Shown: positions 36,620 to 49,500 of the stretch, piece by piece
Position numbering within the stretch: the stretch's first letter is position 1
Layout: each line of letters opens with the position of its first letter
NCBI GenBank assembly: GCA_027943335.1
Contig: BSBK01000879.1
Location: 554,001 to 618,000, forward strand
Origin: Chamaecyparis obtusa
Lineage: Eukaryota > Streptophyta > Pinopsida > Cupressales > Cupressaceae
Direction: 5' to 3'
DNA: 64,000 nt
Translations under genes and position numbers: made by a program
Notes under the pieces: model-generated
What the model was told of the DNA's origin: nothing
What the model saw: the letters and a program-made list of their open reading frames with translations, nothing else
Databases searched by the model: none

Positions 36620-38325
36620 TTTTACCATATGGAAAAGTTGAATGAAACTTCATATATCCAGAATCAGAGATTCTACCTTACATCTATGTGAAAATGGCTA
36701 CTTACAACTGATGATTGGTCCATTGACTCTTGATCAACTGAAAGATTGACATGAACACAACATTACTATGATAGAGATTGTTGTTTCTCTATCCGATGCA
36801 AAATTTGAGGATGTCAAAGATTACACTACTGCAAAGGAGATCTTGGATAAACTTTCTTGAGTCTATGGAAGTGATGTTAATGTCAAGAGAGCCAGAGCTG
36901 AAAGCTTAAGAGGCAGGTTTGACGATATGAAAATGAAGGAAGGAGAAAACATAGTATAGTATACAAACTGAATAAAGGAGGTAGTCAATGCTATCAAAGG
37001 ATCTGGTGGTGTCATTGATGAAGATACAGTGGTAAGTAAAATTCTAAGAACCTTGATGCCTGCTTATGCAATCAGAATATTTGCAATACATGAAATGAGG
37101 TCTACACCTAGAAATAATCTCACTCTTGATACTCTGATTGGTAAGCTAACAACTTTTGAGTTAAATAATTTTGATAATAGTGTTGTATCATCTGTTGAGT
37201 CTACTTTCATGTCTTCTTTGAAGATCGGTAAGTCTAGTAGTAGACATAATATAAAGAATGACAGTAATAGCAATACTGATGATGAGCTTAATGAACTTGA
37301 ATCTCTTATGGCCTGGAGATTAGATATAAGGGTAAATTACCTTTAGCATGTTTTAACTGTAAAGAAGTTGACCATATTGCTACTAGATGCTTGAACAGGA
37401 AAGATGAAGATAGAAACAAAGATCGATTTGGTGAAGGAAGCTATGGAAGGAGAAACAACATAAGTTACTGACACTACAATAGAGACAACCAAGATCATAG
37501 AGATAAGGGAAAAAATGTATGTTACATTACTGAAGAGAATGATACTGATACAGACACAGATGATGATGTTGAAGTAGTATTTGTTGCGATGAAGGATGAT
37601 TTTGAGGAAGAAGAAAGGTATCTAGAGACAACACTCATTTCTAAAGTTAGTAAAAATGATACTTGGATTATAGATAGTGGTTGTGCACATCACATGACTG
37701 GTGATAAAGAAAATTTTAATCATCTTGAGCATTATAATGGAGGATCAATAAGAATGGGTAATGATACACCATGTATGGTTAGAGGAAAAGGATCTTTGTT
37801 GATAAATGATAAAATCAAATGTGATAATGCTTATTGGGTAAATGGACTGAATTATTATTTGCTAAGTGTGGTACAAATTAACAACTCAGGTCACCGAGTA
37901 GCTTTTGAAAGCAAGAAAGTAAAGATATTTGATGAAAGTGGAAAGCTTGTTAGAACAGGAGGACAATCTAAAGGTAAATTATTTTATCTTGGCAATGCTG
38001 AGACTTCTTGTTTACTGATGAAAAATGAGGATGCATGGTTATGGCATAAAAGGTTATGTCATGTAAATTTTGATAACATGATTAAGATCAGTAGAAAGAA
38101 AAAGGTTAGAGGTCTACCTAGCCTAACAAAGCTTGATCATGTTATGTGTCATGAATGTCAAAAGGAGAAAATGACAAAATCTAGTTTTATGAGTAAAGAC
38201 TATACAACAAAAAGAATATTGGAGTTAGTTCACACTGACCTATGTGGTCCCATGAGAACTCTGAGCTACTATGGAGATAGATATTTTATTATGTTTGTTG
38301 ATGATTACACTAGATTGATGACTGT
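36620..38325 (+). pseudogene. Copia gag, protease and N-terminal integrase
   Basis: Gag (about 36620-37330) has LSDAKFEDV and RRFDDM-like segments of the UBN2 type and contains several stops. A zinc knuckle CFNCKEVDHIATRC lies at about 37346-37390. From 37589 a long open frame contains the protease (WIIDSGCAHHMT), the pre-integrase region (LWHKRLCHVNFDNM), a CHECQK zinc pair, and the start of the integrase core (HTDLCGP, then FVDDYTR). The frame is cut at 38325 by the 19-kb gypsy element and resumes at 57338. Confidence 0.92.
38321..38325. repeat. Target-site duplication of the 19-kb gypsy element, left copy
   Basis: actgt, identical to 57333-57337. Removing the element and one copy restores the integrase frame. 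Confidence 0.9.
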
Positions 38326-39389
38326 TGTATGAACTAAATATGGGCCTCTGATTTAGGTCCACACTTCAACATAGTCATTGTTCACCAATTGCAGCCAAGA
38401 ATAAATATCAGATTATTCACCTCGCCTATCTCGATGATTCAACCCGTTTCCTTCTATCTAGGTAGGGTTTGAAATTTTCTCTCTTAATCGAGAGTCCTAC
38501 AACCATAGACTAACACTAGAATGGAGGATTTATGTAGTTTTAATCTAGAAATGAATATGCAATTAATCTAGAAATGAGATTCAACTAGTAACAATGAAAG
38601 CAAACTAGACTAAGAAATGAAGTGCATGATTAAGCTAAACATGATATGCTAATCTAGAAATGAAGATTATGGTAAGAATTGAAAGCTTCAATGCAAAAGG
38701 AGTTCTAGTGATAATGCGACAACACTTCATTGCTCAAAAAGTTGGGATCCTTTAAATGAGAAAAGAGGGTTCTATTATAGAATCCCATGAATTAGACGAA
38801 TGGTGGAGATTGAATGAGAGATCGGCTCACAATGGAAAGTTTTCAGCAAAGAGGCAATCAGCTACTTGTTTTTGTCTGTTTTAAAGCTATTAACTATTTT
38901 ATTCCTCTTTTTTATTTTCAATTAAATCAAAATTTCCTTTTCTGAACTGAAGAGAAGATTTGAAGAGAATATTTAATTCAAATAAATATAATATTGCCTC
39001 ATAAGTGGATTTTCTCAATTATTTGAATAATTAAATTCATTTATTGAGATGAGGATATTTATTTAAAACTAAATATTTATTTGATTCCTTTTTCATGTGT
39101 TTTAGCTAAAGAGGGTGGATTTAATTTAATTAAAGTGCTAGGACTTTGTAATTAAATTAATCAATCATAGGGTTTATTTAGCCAATCAATGTCGATATTT
39201 AGGAATTAAATATGATATATGATTAATTAAAATTTAAGGTTTCTGCATTTGACACTAAGTCAAGTAGAGTCAATTAGAAGATAGAATTGCCTAGTACAAT
39301 AAGACTTTGATGATTCAAAATTGAGAGAATGAGACTAAAATGCAACAAAATTGGTTAGGATATCAAGATGCCAATTTTGGGGTATTACA
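38326..39389 (-). repeat. 3' LTR of the 19-kb gypsy element
   Basis: On the plus strand it reads TGTATGAACTAAAT to GGGGTATTACA and is homologous to 56271-57332, with perhaps 5-8% differences by eye plus a 23-bp indel near 38553. Confidence 0.92.
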
Positions 39390-39403
39390 TTTTTCCCCTC
39401 TTT
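39390..39403 (-). promoter_or_regulatory. Polypurine tract of the 19-kb gypsy element
   Basis: AAAGAGGGGAAAAA on the minus strand, directly next to the 3' LTR. Confidence 0.85.
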
Positions 39404-39439
39404 GAATTGATGTGCGAGAAGCACATTGATTCAAAGAAT

Positions 39440-40010
39440 AGTCTGAATATGACAATTGATGAGATTTTCAGGATTATCTCCAGAATGAAGCTTAACCCTC
39501 AGAATTTGAGGTTAGACTACCAAGACACCGATCAAATCGAGTTGTAGAATCATCTCTAGAATGAAGCTTGATTCTCTGAAGTCTAAGTTAGATTGTGAAG
39601 ACCTCGGTCAAATTACCACTTTCATGAGACTGTCCTCAGAATGAGGCTCAATCTTTAGGAGTCAAGGTTAGATTGCCCCAATACTCGTTGATTAAATGAA
39701 ACATGATACAGATTTGTAGGACTATCTCCAGAACAAATCTTAGTCCTTTGAGACCTGGGTTAGATTGCCTAGATATCGGTAAAAGATTTTTTCAGAGCCA
39801 TCTCCAAAATGAAGATTGACTTTCAGGAATTAGGGTTAGATTTCCCCAATACCTAATAGGGATTTCAAGAATCATCTCCAAAACGAAGCTTGATTCCCAG
39901 GGATCTAAGTTAGACTGCTCAAATACCTAAAGATATTTTGAGAAGCATCTTCAGAATGAAGCTTGATTCTCAGGGATTTGAGTTAGATTGCTCAGATACC
40001 TAGCAATATG
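39440..40010. repeat. Degenerate tandem repeat, about 70-90 bp units
   Basis: About seven units, each containing a form of ATCTCCAGAATGAAGCTTGA, then a GGTTAGATTGCC-like block and an AATACC-like end. The units are well diverged, so the array is old. Confidence 0.75.
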
Positions 40011-41212
40011 ATGACAAGATGCAAGGAACCAAAAATGCCCCTAGTGATGAGATGCCCCTAGCGATGAGGACTTTTGATTTAGATCTGATTGATTCGAGAA
40101 TTGATTTGAGATTCAATGATGTAATCATCCTAGTCCCTCATGAGTGAAATAGAAAGATGACACGTCATGACAGGTAATTGATAGCAAAATATTGCAGATA
40201 GAGATAAAATTGGAGATCTAGAAGAACTCAAAATAGATTATGGAAGAATTGAGAAAATGCAAAAGTGATCTGGAGGTCCTGTGGACCAAGTTTGACCATG
40301 GTTGACTAGAATTGATTAGAGTTTACTTTGAATGAAAAAGATGAAGAAATCAAGAAAATGATGATGAGATCTGATTTTGGTAATAATATGACATCAAAAG
40401 GTCGATTGCATAAGCATCTGATCACGTCAGACCTAGAAATTTTAAAACATGATTTTGAGCTATGTAGGAGTGTCAAATTTCTATTTTGATCCTGAAAATG
40501 GATTCAAAGTGGTCAATTTAGCCAAGGATGAAGTTTTTGCACAAACGGAGCACTTTTGAAAATCAGGTCAAAACCTATATAATGCCTAGAAGGGTCATTT
40601 TTAATTCATTTGCAACCTTTGACTTTTGGCAATTTAGAGAGCTCAGAGTGAAATGGAGAGTGTTCCAGTGAGATTGCACCGATTCAAGTTCTCCCGACAT
40701 CACAGCCGATTGGCCAACTATGACCCACCTATGAGTAGTCGATAACTTAGCTTACATTTCAAGTTTTTTAATGTATTTTGATAGATTTAGGTTGATTTAG
40801 GGCAGTTTAGGAACTTTCTCACCAAACTTCACGCAAGGAAATAGTTTCCTTGTGGGAGCTAGGAAGGCGTCTCATGTGAGGAAAGACCCAAAGAGGGCTT
40901 CCTCGCGTGGGGTACCTCTGTAGGCTCGTGCGAGGTGGTCGACAATGTCGTGCGAGAAATCCTCCTCGGGGAAGATCTCTTGCGCGAGTTGAGATAAAGG
41001 CTCGCATGACAGCCAAATGTCACGCAAGGCTATTACTTCCTCATGTAGGAAACTACTACAAAGAATCAAAATATATGCCCAAATTTGCATAGAAATAGCC
41101 AAGTAGAGCATCAGAGAGTTAGGCTTCAGATAGCGTTATAGCTTCAATTTCAATTTTTGCTTTGAAAATCATCATGATTGAGGATACTAATCATGTGTTG
41201 TCACTTTCATTA
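40011..41212. other. Region upstream of the antisense gene, with palindromic 10-mer cluster
   Basis: No gene is seen. At 40828-41050 there is a dense cluster of CTCRYRYGAG-like 10-mers in both orientations, the same motif as in the leaders at 2410-2590 and 56060-56170. It sits just before the plant mobile domain gene and could be its leader or promoter region; that is inference. Confidence 0.5.
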
Positions 41213-44200
41213 TAGGTTGACTTCCCAGACATTGTGTTTCATTCTCACACGCATGTGATCAGGGTGATAGTACGGTAGTTGGATGATGTCGAGTCAACAC
41301 ACATTGATGGACTAGGATTGTCATATCTACATGATGTGTCCGATATCCTAGTAAATCATAGACTGTTAGGTTCACTAGTCAAGCATTTCCATTTAGAAAT
41401 GAACACATTCCATTTTCCATAGGGGGAGATGACAGTGACCCTAGATGATATATATAAGATCTTGAGAGTACCTTTCCATGACCCACGCATGGAGTACGAC
41501 ACACAGCCTAGAGAGGGCACATTGGCACTCAGAGAGATCTTCCAGGATGATCTAGTGATGGGATGGGTGATCCCATGGGATGACCTGGTCAACTATTATG
41601 GTGCGGGACATTGATTAGCAATTGTTTTAGCAGCATTCTTGGGCTGCTACTTGATGCCAGGAAGAGGGTAGCATGGATTGGATTGTGGCTAGGGCAGGAT
41701 GCTACAGAGGATGTTACAACAACCACCTATGAGATTTGCATGGGGTCATTGTATCTTAGCACATATGTATCATGAGATGCATGAGATCGTGTATCAGGGT
41801 TCTCAGAGCATGGCCGCAAGAGTGGTGATACTGCAGATATGGGCTTGGGAGCATCTTCCCATTTGCAAGTTAGTGTTCCATGATACTAAATAGCCATTAG
41901 AGCCATATATATACAGGTATGGAGGCCCAATGACTTAGCCGGCCCTGGGTAAGAAAAAGTAGTGGCGAGTGATGAGTCTAATTATTGACTCAATTTTGTT
42001 ATGATCTTTATGTTTTACTGATGCTCTAATAAACATTTCCAAGACATTTTATTACTTATACTTATATGAACCAATGCCAAGTATAGCTAAAACCACAAAT
42101 CTATGGGTAGCCTGAATGATATGTTTTTCTAACTATCATAAATATAATGCAGTACTTCATATAATTATTTCAAGCTGTGTTCTAACATTTAAGTAGGAGT
42201 TGAAATGTTGACTTGCATATGTGTACCGAGTGTACTAACCTTTCAGGTAAACATAGAGTGGTATGAAGAGTTGCACATCTACATTGAAGAAGGGAGTTGG
42301 AAGACCAACCATGGCGAGAGAATTCAGCATGCTTCTGATGGAGGTGCTGAGCTTAGGAGCTATTGTTCCAAAAAATATAGGGAATTAGTCTTGCTACATT
42401 TCCTCTGAACTGTTATTCTGTTGACAATAGTAATTGTATCATGTTTTGGTTGTTTTATCTCCTTCATATGTGGTGAGATTTAATGAGACTTTTCTATTAT
42501 GTTTTCAATAAGCATCAATCCTTGATATAAAGGGATTTTGACTGATTTAGTAGGTAATGAAGAAGATAGAATTATGTACTCAGCATAGTGAAAGTTGCTA
42601 TGTTTCTATTCTTCATGAGTTATTCAATTGTTATGTAACCAGTTAAGAAGAATTTAATGGAAGAGTGATTTTGGATCATTTTCTTGTGTTGAGTAGTTAG
42701 CAGAAGCCAACCAAGGGGGCCCACTTGGGAGGTGGATTAGATTAAGTAGGAATAGATTTTCTTTCTGTACTTTTCCTATTTTCAAATAGAGTTATTGTTT
42801 ATTCCTATAGCATTGCCACTGTTGTTGTTCCTGCAACATTTGCAGAGATGGGTATAGTGAATGTTTTGAGTGTTAGATAGGGTTAGATTCATTTCATATG
42901 TTTTTTTGTAGTAATTTCATCCAATAGTCAAGTGTGTTTACATTCTTGTAGCAATAGCATAGATTCCTTTCAAGCATTGTATCTTCCTACAACATAAGTG
43001 TTTTGACTCCTAAAGGAACTTAGTGCACAAACTGTGCTGTCCCATTTCAAGTCTATGTCCCTTGGTTGACAATCTAAATGCATTTCATGATGGGAATAGG
43101 TAATCCATAGCATAGATATATTACCCTTGAGAGAGAGATAATGGCATGATTATCTTGACCTATTGTGAGACTGTTCAGTGAGCTTATCTAGATGACATGG
43201 TAGTAGTGGTATGGCAACCATGGGTAGTGACAGAGGTCTAGAATGATGCTAGACATGAGCTGCCACACATGTTTTGTTCATGTCCTTTGATTGGCTGCAC
43301 AATTAGTATCATTGAGTGGTTCCCATTATCACAAGTCCTGAGGTAGTTTGGTAGGCCACAGGACATATCCCAGGAGTACTGTGCATATGCTCGCTTCACC
43401 GATGAGGTGAAGAAGGGCTAGATGGCGAGGCTGGATCAAGGGCAGTGCATGATAGAGGCATAGGTAGCATCATCCTGATGGGATTACATGGTGGCTATGA
43501 CTAATGGGGGGATGGTACTAGCATACAGGGATCATTTATTGGCACATTCGTTCCCCTAATTTATAGATCCTATTGGTATGGGCTAATAGGCACAATAGGT
43601 GGTGCACCCTCCACCACAGCAGTAATAGGTAGCTCAGGTGGCATAGTAGTAGGGAGTGCAATAGCAGGTAGTGTAGTAGTAGATACCCTGATAGATGACT
43701 AGGAAGACTTCCATTCCTCCAAGGCTGATGGGGATAGATCCTAGTGCAAGGAGCAGTGGGGGGTAGGATAGGTCAATGAGATAGAGGATAGGTGATTCAT
43801 CATAGTAGAATCCTCCTAACAAGGAGGTGCAGGTCAAGGATGTAGCCATGCAAGATCAAGCTGCATAGGGTCCCCCTTAGGAGACGAGACCACACAGTTG
43901 TAGGATATACTGCGAAGGACCTGGGATAGATTGAGATAGGCTCAGCAGGAGCTAATGGATCGTAACATACAGGTCATAGTTCAGAATACCCAGATAGCAG
44001 AGAGGGATCAAGAGATTAGAGAGCTACTAGAGGCATTGGCTAGGGCTTAGATAGAGACTCGATATGAGGTCACCCAGTCATCTTACTATTATGCATCATA
44101 TGTAGGTGCAGTGCTAGAGGTAGCGGACTAGGTTTCACCATTTTTAGAGTATGTCGAGGCACCGGTGGTACCACAAGGACCTCTTCCATAGGCACCACCA

Positions 44201-44265
44201 TAGCAGGACATTCCACCTCCCCCACCTCCTCTAGGTGGTGATGGCTAGGGCTAGATTAGGATTGA
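41213..44265 (+). pseudogene. Plant mobile domain (PMD) gene, antisense within the gypsy 3' region
   Basis: Coding blocks at about 41213-41950, 42247-42405 and 43195-44265, separated by intron-like gaps; a CTTTCAG acceptor lies at 42240-42246. The first block has the typical EMNTFHFP-(stop)-GEMTVTLDDI segment and AAFLGCYLMPG. The third has EWFPLSQVLR and FGRPQDIPQEYC, as in PMD C-termini. A Gln-rich stretch (43585-43700), a coiled-coil-like stretch (43930-44050) and a Pro-rich end follow. PMD proteins of Arabidopsis (the MAIN/MAIL1 type) act in silencing and genome stability, and PMD sequences also occur inside transposable elements. This copy is opposite to the gypsy genes and has many stops, most of them TAG in place of Gln codons. 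Confidence 0.75.
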
Positions 44266-46508
44266 GATATCATGATGTATTGTAGCCCCATTTTTTATAG
44301 ACTATGCTCAAGTAGAACCATTTTGTATATTGACATTTGATCGATATATATATGAGCTCATCTTTTGGTATCATTGTACTTGTGTATATTGCTTTAGATG
44401 TGTATATTTTATGAGATGTATCCTAAATGATTAGATGGATAGAGATGAGATGTATGGCATGTATGGTTATGAATATGCACATGTTTTTTTATTGTTATGT
44501 ATGTATGCAATGTGAAATGCAATGATGGATAAATACAATGTATGATTTGATTTATGAATGCACATGTATATGAATATGTAAATGTAAATGTATGTATATG
44601 GATTATGAGAATGCATTTTGATGGATGTAATGCAATATATATGGTATTAATCATCTTAGGTAGGATGTCACAATACACACCAGGTACTAACCAAAAGAAT
44701 GTTCATGAAGATCAAGAGTGAGGATCAAACACTTATGTAGTCAAGGTGAACCCAGGATGTAAGATGAGAACCCTCATACAAACCCAGAAGAATACAACAA
44801 AGAGAACCACAAATTACTATCACAATACAAGCCTAGAATGAAAATGCAAGCCTAAACTAGACTCAATCCCTAGGACTTGGTTGCTGGACCCATTAGATAA
44901 TTATCATCATAGAGAATTTGGTATTGGATGATTGTAAGGTGTCATACAACTCTCACTGATATGAAAGTCATGAGAATATGAATATGACATCAGTCTTTAG
45001 ATTTGTTGGAATGAGGTGTAAGCATTAAGGCACAAGAAGCTACAATGACCTAAACACTTATTCCTTTTGATTTAGAAAGTTAACATAAGCATCAAAACAT
45101 AATTACTAGGATGACCTAAATGTTGCTTGTGTACAAACACACTAGACATACAAGAGTGCCTTCTTTTTCTAAGTATAATAAGGATGCTCGCAGTGACCCT
45201 TACATTCACTTCATAGGATGAGCATTCAAAAGTTCACTTGTACCAAAAAGAAGTCACTCAAATAGATAAGGAAAAGAACCCACCTCACCAAAGTTTCCAT
45301 ATAAAAGGAGTCAAGGTACACATGGTCATCAAACATGAGATGAAGGCTCTCATAGTGGACACCCCTCTTATATGGATTCCTTGGATCATTGGAACTAAAC
45401 CAACAAACAAAAAGTAAAGAAAAGATCATGCCCCCAGTCCTTGCAACTCTTAGTCAGGATAGACATCTTTGAGTTGCTCGAGGAGGAATGATAAAGTGAA
45501 AAGGATAAGCACACAAAAAAAGAAAAGCTTAGCATGTCTCAAAGAGTTCACAAATTTAGTTTTCAATTTTTAGTTTCAGTGGATTGATATCAAATCCGAA
45601 GTATATAGCATTCGTGAGAATTCTCATCAGGATGATGATAGTAGATAGACACAGTGAGAACCACTAGTGACTAATGTGAGAGGAAGTCTCAAGGAGAGAT
45701 TGTAGTGTGAGCTAATTATCAGTAGATAGACATAGTGAGAATCACCAGTAACTGATACAAGGATAATCCTATAGCTAAGCATTAGTAGGCAGACATAGTG
45801 AGGATTACCAGTGACTGATGCAAGGAAGATCCTATAGCTAAGCATTAGTAGGTAGACACAGTGAGTACCATGGGTGACTAATGTGAGGAAGAGCCTAAAG
45901 CTAAGCATCAGTAGGAAAACATAGTGAGAACCACTAGTGACTGATGCAAGGAAGAGCCTAAAGCTAAGCATCAGTAGGAAGACATAGTGAGAACCACTAG
46001 TGACTGATGTGAGGAAGATCCTCTGAAAGATAGGACAATGCCCCCTAGACTAGGAAGGTGCCCCCAAGTGTGACCAGTTTCAATCCATGTAAAGTCGAGC
46101 ATAATCTCAAAGATAATTGAGAGCAAGTGCATGAGCTGGAAAAATAAAGCAAGAAAACATGAAAGCAACTATACAGGGCCAAGTGATGTTGTGATAGGTA
46201 TAGCATTGCAAATCAACAAGTACCTGATTACTAGGTTTTCATTGTCTTGGTGGGATTTTATTGCTTTTGCTACCATGACACCCATTTACTAGGTTTTCAT
46301 CAATGGCACATTTTTTGTTTTTTTATTTTTTTGTATTTTTATCTTTTTGATTTTTTAGTATTTTTCAATTTTTTTGGTTGATGCATCAAAGCGCCTATTT
46401 ACGAGGTTTTCACTAAGATGATCATTTTTTTAGGACTTTTTACAACTTTTAAGATTTTTTTAGAATAGTATATACATGGAGCATGCAGAAGATGTCTCAG
46501 CTATAGAA
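44266..46508. other. Non-coding 3' region between PMD gene and integrase
   Basis: It contains a simple ATG/TAT-rich stretch (44400-44650), a 63-bp minisatellite (45640-46020) and an A/T-rich cassette (46200-46470). On the minus strand the cassette has three GTGAAAACCT-type units, matching 6958-7980. No gene is supported. Confidence 0.6.
45640..46020. repeat. 63-bp minisatellite, about six copies
   Basis: Units start at about 45640, 45720, 45782, 45845, 45908 and 45971. Each has AGTAGGNAGACATAGTGAG, then ACCACTAGTGACTGATG, then a GAAGAGCCTAAAGCTAAGCAT-like end. The last two units are nearly identical, so the array expanded recently relative to the outer units. Confidence 0.85.
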
Positions 46509-49500
46509 TCACTTTAGATGTAGCGTGTTGATCATCTCTTTCAGTTGTTCTCCTTCATAAGTAGAGAGTTGATAGGCACCAGACCTAAACACTACATTAA
46601 CAATATATGGACCAAGCCAATTTGGTTCAAACTTTCCCTTTTGGATCTGCTATTGTTGATTCTTAGGGTTTTCTCTCAAGACGAGATCACCCACTTGGAA
46701 GTCCCTTGGTTTAACTTTCTTATTATAGCTTGTGGATATCTATTTCTGATATGCTCGGAGATGATCGAATGCCACTTGACGACATTCATCTAGTAATTCT
46801 AGCTCTTGTAGCCAAGATATTCTAATGTCTTCATCAATGATGAGGCCTTTCAGAGAGACTCACAAAGTAGGAATCTTGACCTTAATAGTTAGTACAACAT
46901 CTGCACCATAAACTAAAGCAAAGGGTGTGGCCCGTGTTGGTGTTCAAATACTTTCTCTATAGGCCCATAAAGCTAGATTGATCTAGAGGTTCCAATCTCT
47001 ACTAGATTTGTGAGTTGTGTGGTGGAGGATCTTAAGAATCACCTTGTTTGATGGTTCTGCTTGTCCATTACCCTGGGGATAATAGATGGAAGACCAATGC
47101 TAAGCAATCTTGAACTTAGAGCATAGCTCTTTCAAATTCTTATTCTTGAATTGCCCCCCATTGTTAGTGATTATTGAGGAGGGTACACCATACCTACAGA
47201 TGATCTTAGTGAAATAGTCTGTAGAGGTGATAATGAACTTGTGTCCATTTGATGAAGAGGGATGAATCTGACCCACCAAATCAAAAGCCCATTGTTGAAA
47301 TGGCCAAAAGGTAATGAATGGGATTAGCTCCTTGGCAGGAGCATGAATCAGATTCCCATGAAGTTTACACTATTTACAAGCCTTAGCATATTGTAGAGCT
47401 TCTTTCTCCATATCAGGCCAATAGTAACCAACTCTAATAAGTTTACGAGCCAGTGTTAGGCCACTCAAATGGGATCCATAGATGCCTTCATGCACCTCAA
47501 CTAATGTATGTTTGGACTCATAGGGTTCTAAACACCTAGGGAGGGTACCATCTACACCTCACCTATACAAGTCATTAGCTATGATAACATATTATGAAGA
47601 ACTATGAATTAGGTGATGTTTCTAATTTCGGGTGTAAGTGTCCAGAACAATTTGGTCATGGAGGTAGGAATAGATATGATGGTAGCAAGATGAATCATGT
47701 CCAATGATTGAACAAATCATCATAGATTTGGGGGATTCATGGGCTAGGTAGCGTAACGTCTCCACCAGGAATTCATGTTGGAAGTCATTTTCTAGCATCT
47801 CTAACATGGAAGCAAGAGTGGTCATAGCATTGGCTGCTTTGTTGTCTGCTCGTGGAATCTGCTAGAAAGTGACATGTGCAAAGTATTTTCTTAGGTCATC
47901 AACCATCCTTTTCTAAGGTACCAATTTTTCATCCTTTCTTTGATAAATGTCATTGACTTGGTTGATGACAAGTTGTGAATCTTCAAAGATCTTTAGTTCA
48001 TCTACTTGCCATTCAATGGCTATCTTCATGTCATTGATTAGGGATTCATACTCAGCAATGTTATTTGTACAAGGGAACAACATTTTATATGCCTTTGGTA
48101 AAGAGTACCTCTGTGGGGTAATGAATAGTATTCCAGCACTTGACCCCTGTTGGGTAAATGATCCATCAAAGAACATGATCCATATCCGATGTGTGAGAAG
48201 AATTATGGACTCATCTGGAAACTCAATGTTCAATGGTTGATAATCAATGATAGGTGCTTCAGCCAACTGATCTGCAATTGCTTGTCCTTTAATGGCTTTT
48301 CTCTCTACATACTCAATGTCAAACTCACTAAGTATCATGACCTATTTTTCTAATCTACCTATAAGGGCAGCTTTATTGAGCAAGTACTTTAATGGATCAA
48401 TTTTAGCAATAAGACGTGTAGTGTGAGCAAGCATGGAGTGCCACAATTTCTATGAAGCAAATACCACTACTAAGAAATCTTTCTCAATAATTGAATAGTT
48501 CATTTCATAAAAGACCAAAGTTCTATTGATGTAATAAATGGCCATTTCTTTGTTTTTCTGATCTTCTTAGGCTAGTGAAACACCTAGTGATGTGTCTATA
48601 GAAAAGATATAGAGAATGAGTGGTTTCCCATGAATAGGAGGCATCGGTATTGGTGGATTTGCAAGATATTGTTTGATTTGTTGGAGCCCTTTATCATAAT
48701 CTATGTTCCATTCATAGGTCACACCTTTATGTAGGGTCTTGGTGAATGGTTGTGACTTGTCTGCTAGTTGTGCAATGAAGCGTCGGATAGATTGTAACCA
48801 ACCTTGGAGACCTCTCATCTAACTGATGTTGTGTGGTGGATGCATCTCCTTAATAGCTTAAACTTTTTTTGGATCTACCTCTATGCCTTTAGCAAATATG
48901 ATGTAACCCAATAGTTTACCAAATGTGACTCCAAAGGAACACTTCTTTGGGTTGAGCCTTAAACTGAATTGTTCCATTTGATCTAATATAGGACCTAGAT
49001 CTGCAAGATGTACTTTCTATTCTATGCTCTTAGCTAATGTATCATCCACATAATCTTCCATCATCTTATGCATCATGTCATGAAAGATAGTGGTGATAGC
49101 TCTTTGATATGTGGCTTCAGCATTCTTAAGCCTGAAGGGCATGACATTCCAATAGAAAGTTCCCAAAGCACAAGTGGAGGTTGTCTTTTCTTGGTCTTCT
49201 GGCATAATTTTTATTTGGTTGTAGCCAAAGAAATTGTCCATTAGTGAATACATTTCATAACCCATAGTCATGTATACAATCATATCAATGTTGGGCAATG
49301 GGAAGTCATCCTTAGGACAAGCTTTATTCAAATCTCAAAAATCTGTGTAGACTCTGATAGATTTATCATGTTTGGTAACTGGAACAATATTGGAAATCCA
49401 CTCTACATAGTCAATTTCTCTAATGAAATTAGCTTTGAGAAGTTTTTCTAATTCAGCTTTGACTAATAGTGCTACATGTGGATTCATCTTACAAAGCTTT

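Noticed and set aside
44409..44678. 89-codon His/Thr/Tyr-rich frame on the minus strand
   Set aside because: It translates an ATG/TAT-rich simple sequence.
45627..45971. 114-codon repeat protein on the minus strand
   Set aside because: The 63-bp minisatellite is a multiple of three, so an open frame with repeats arises by chance; no conserved start or context.
45640..46020. CRISPR-like array
   Set aside because: Units are head-to-tail with no unique spacers, and the DNA is a plant retrotransposon.
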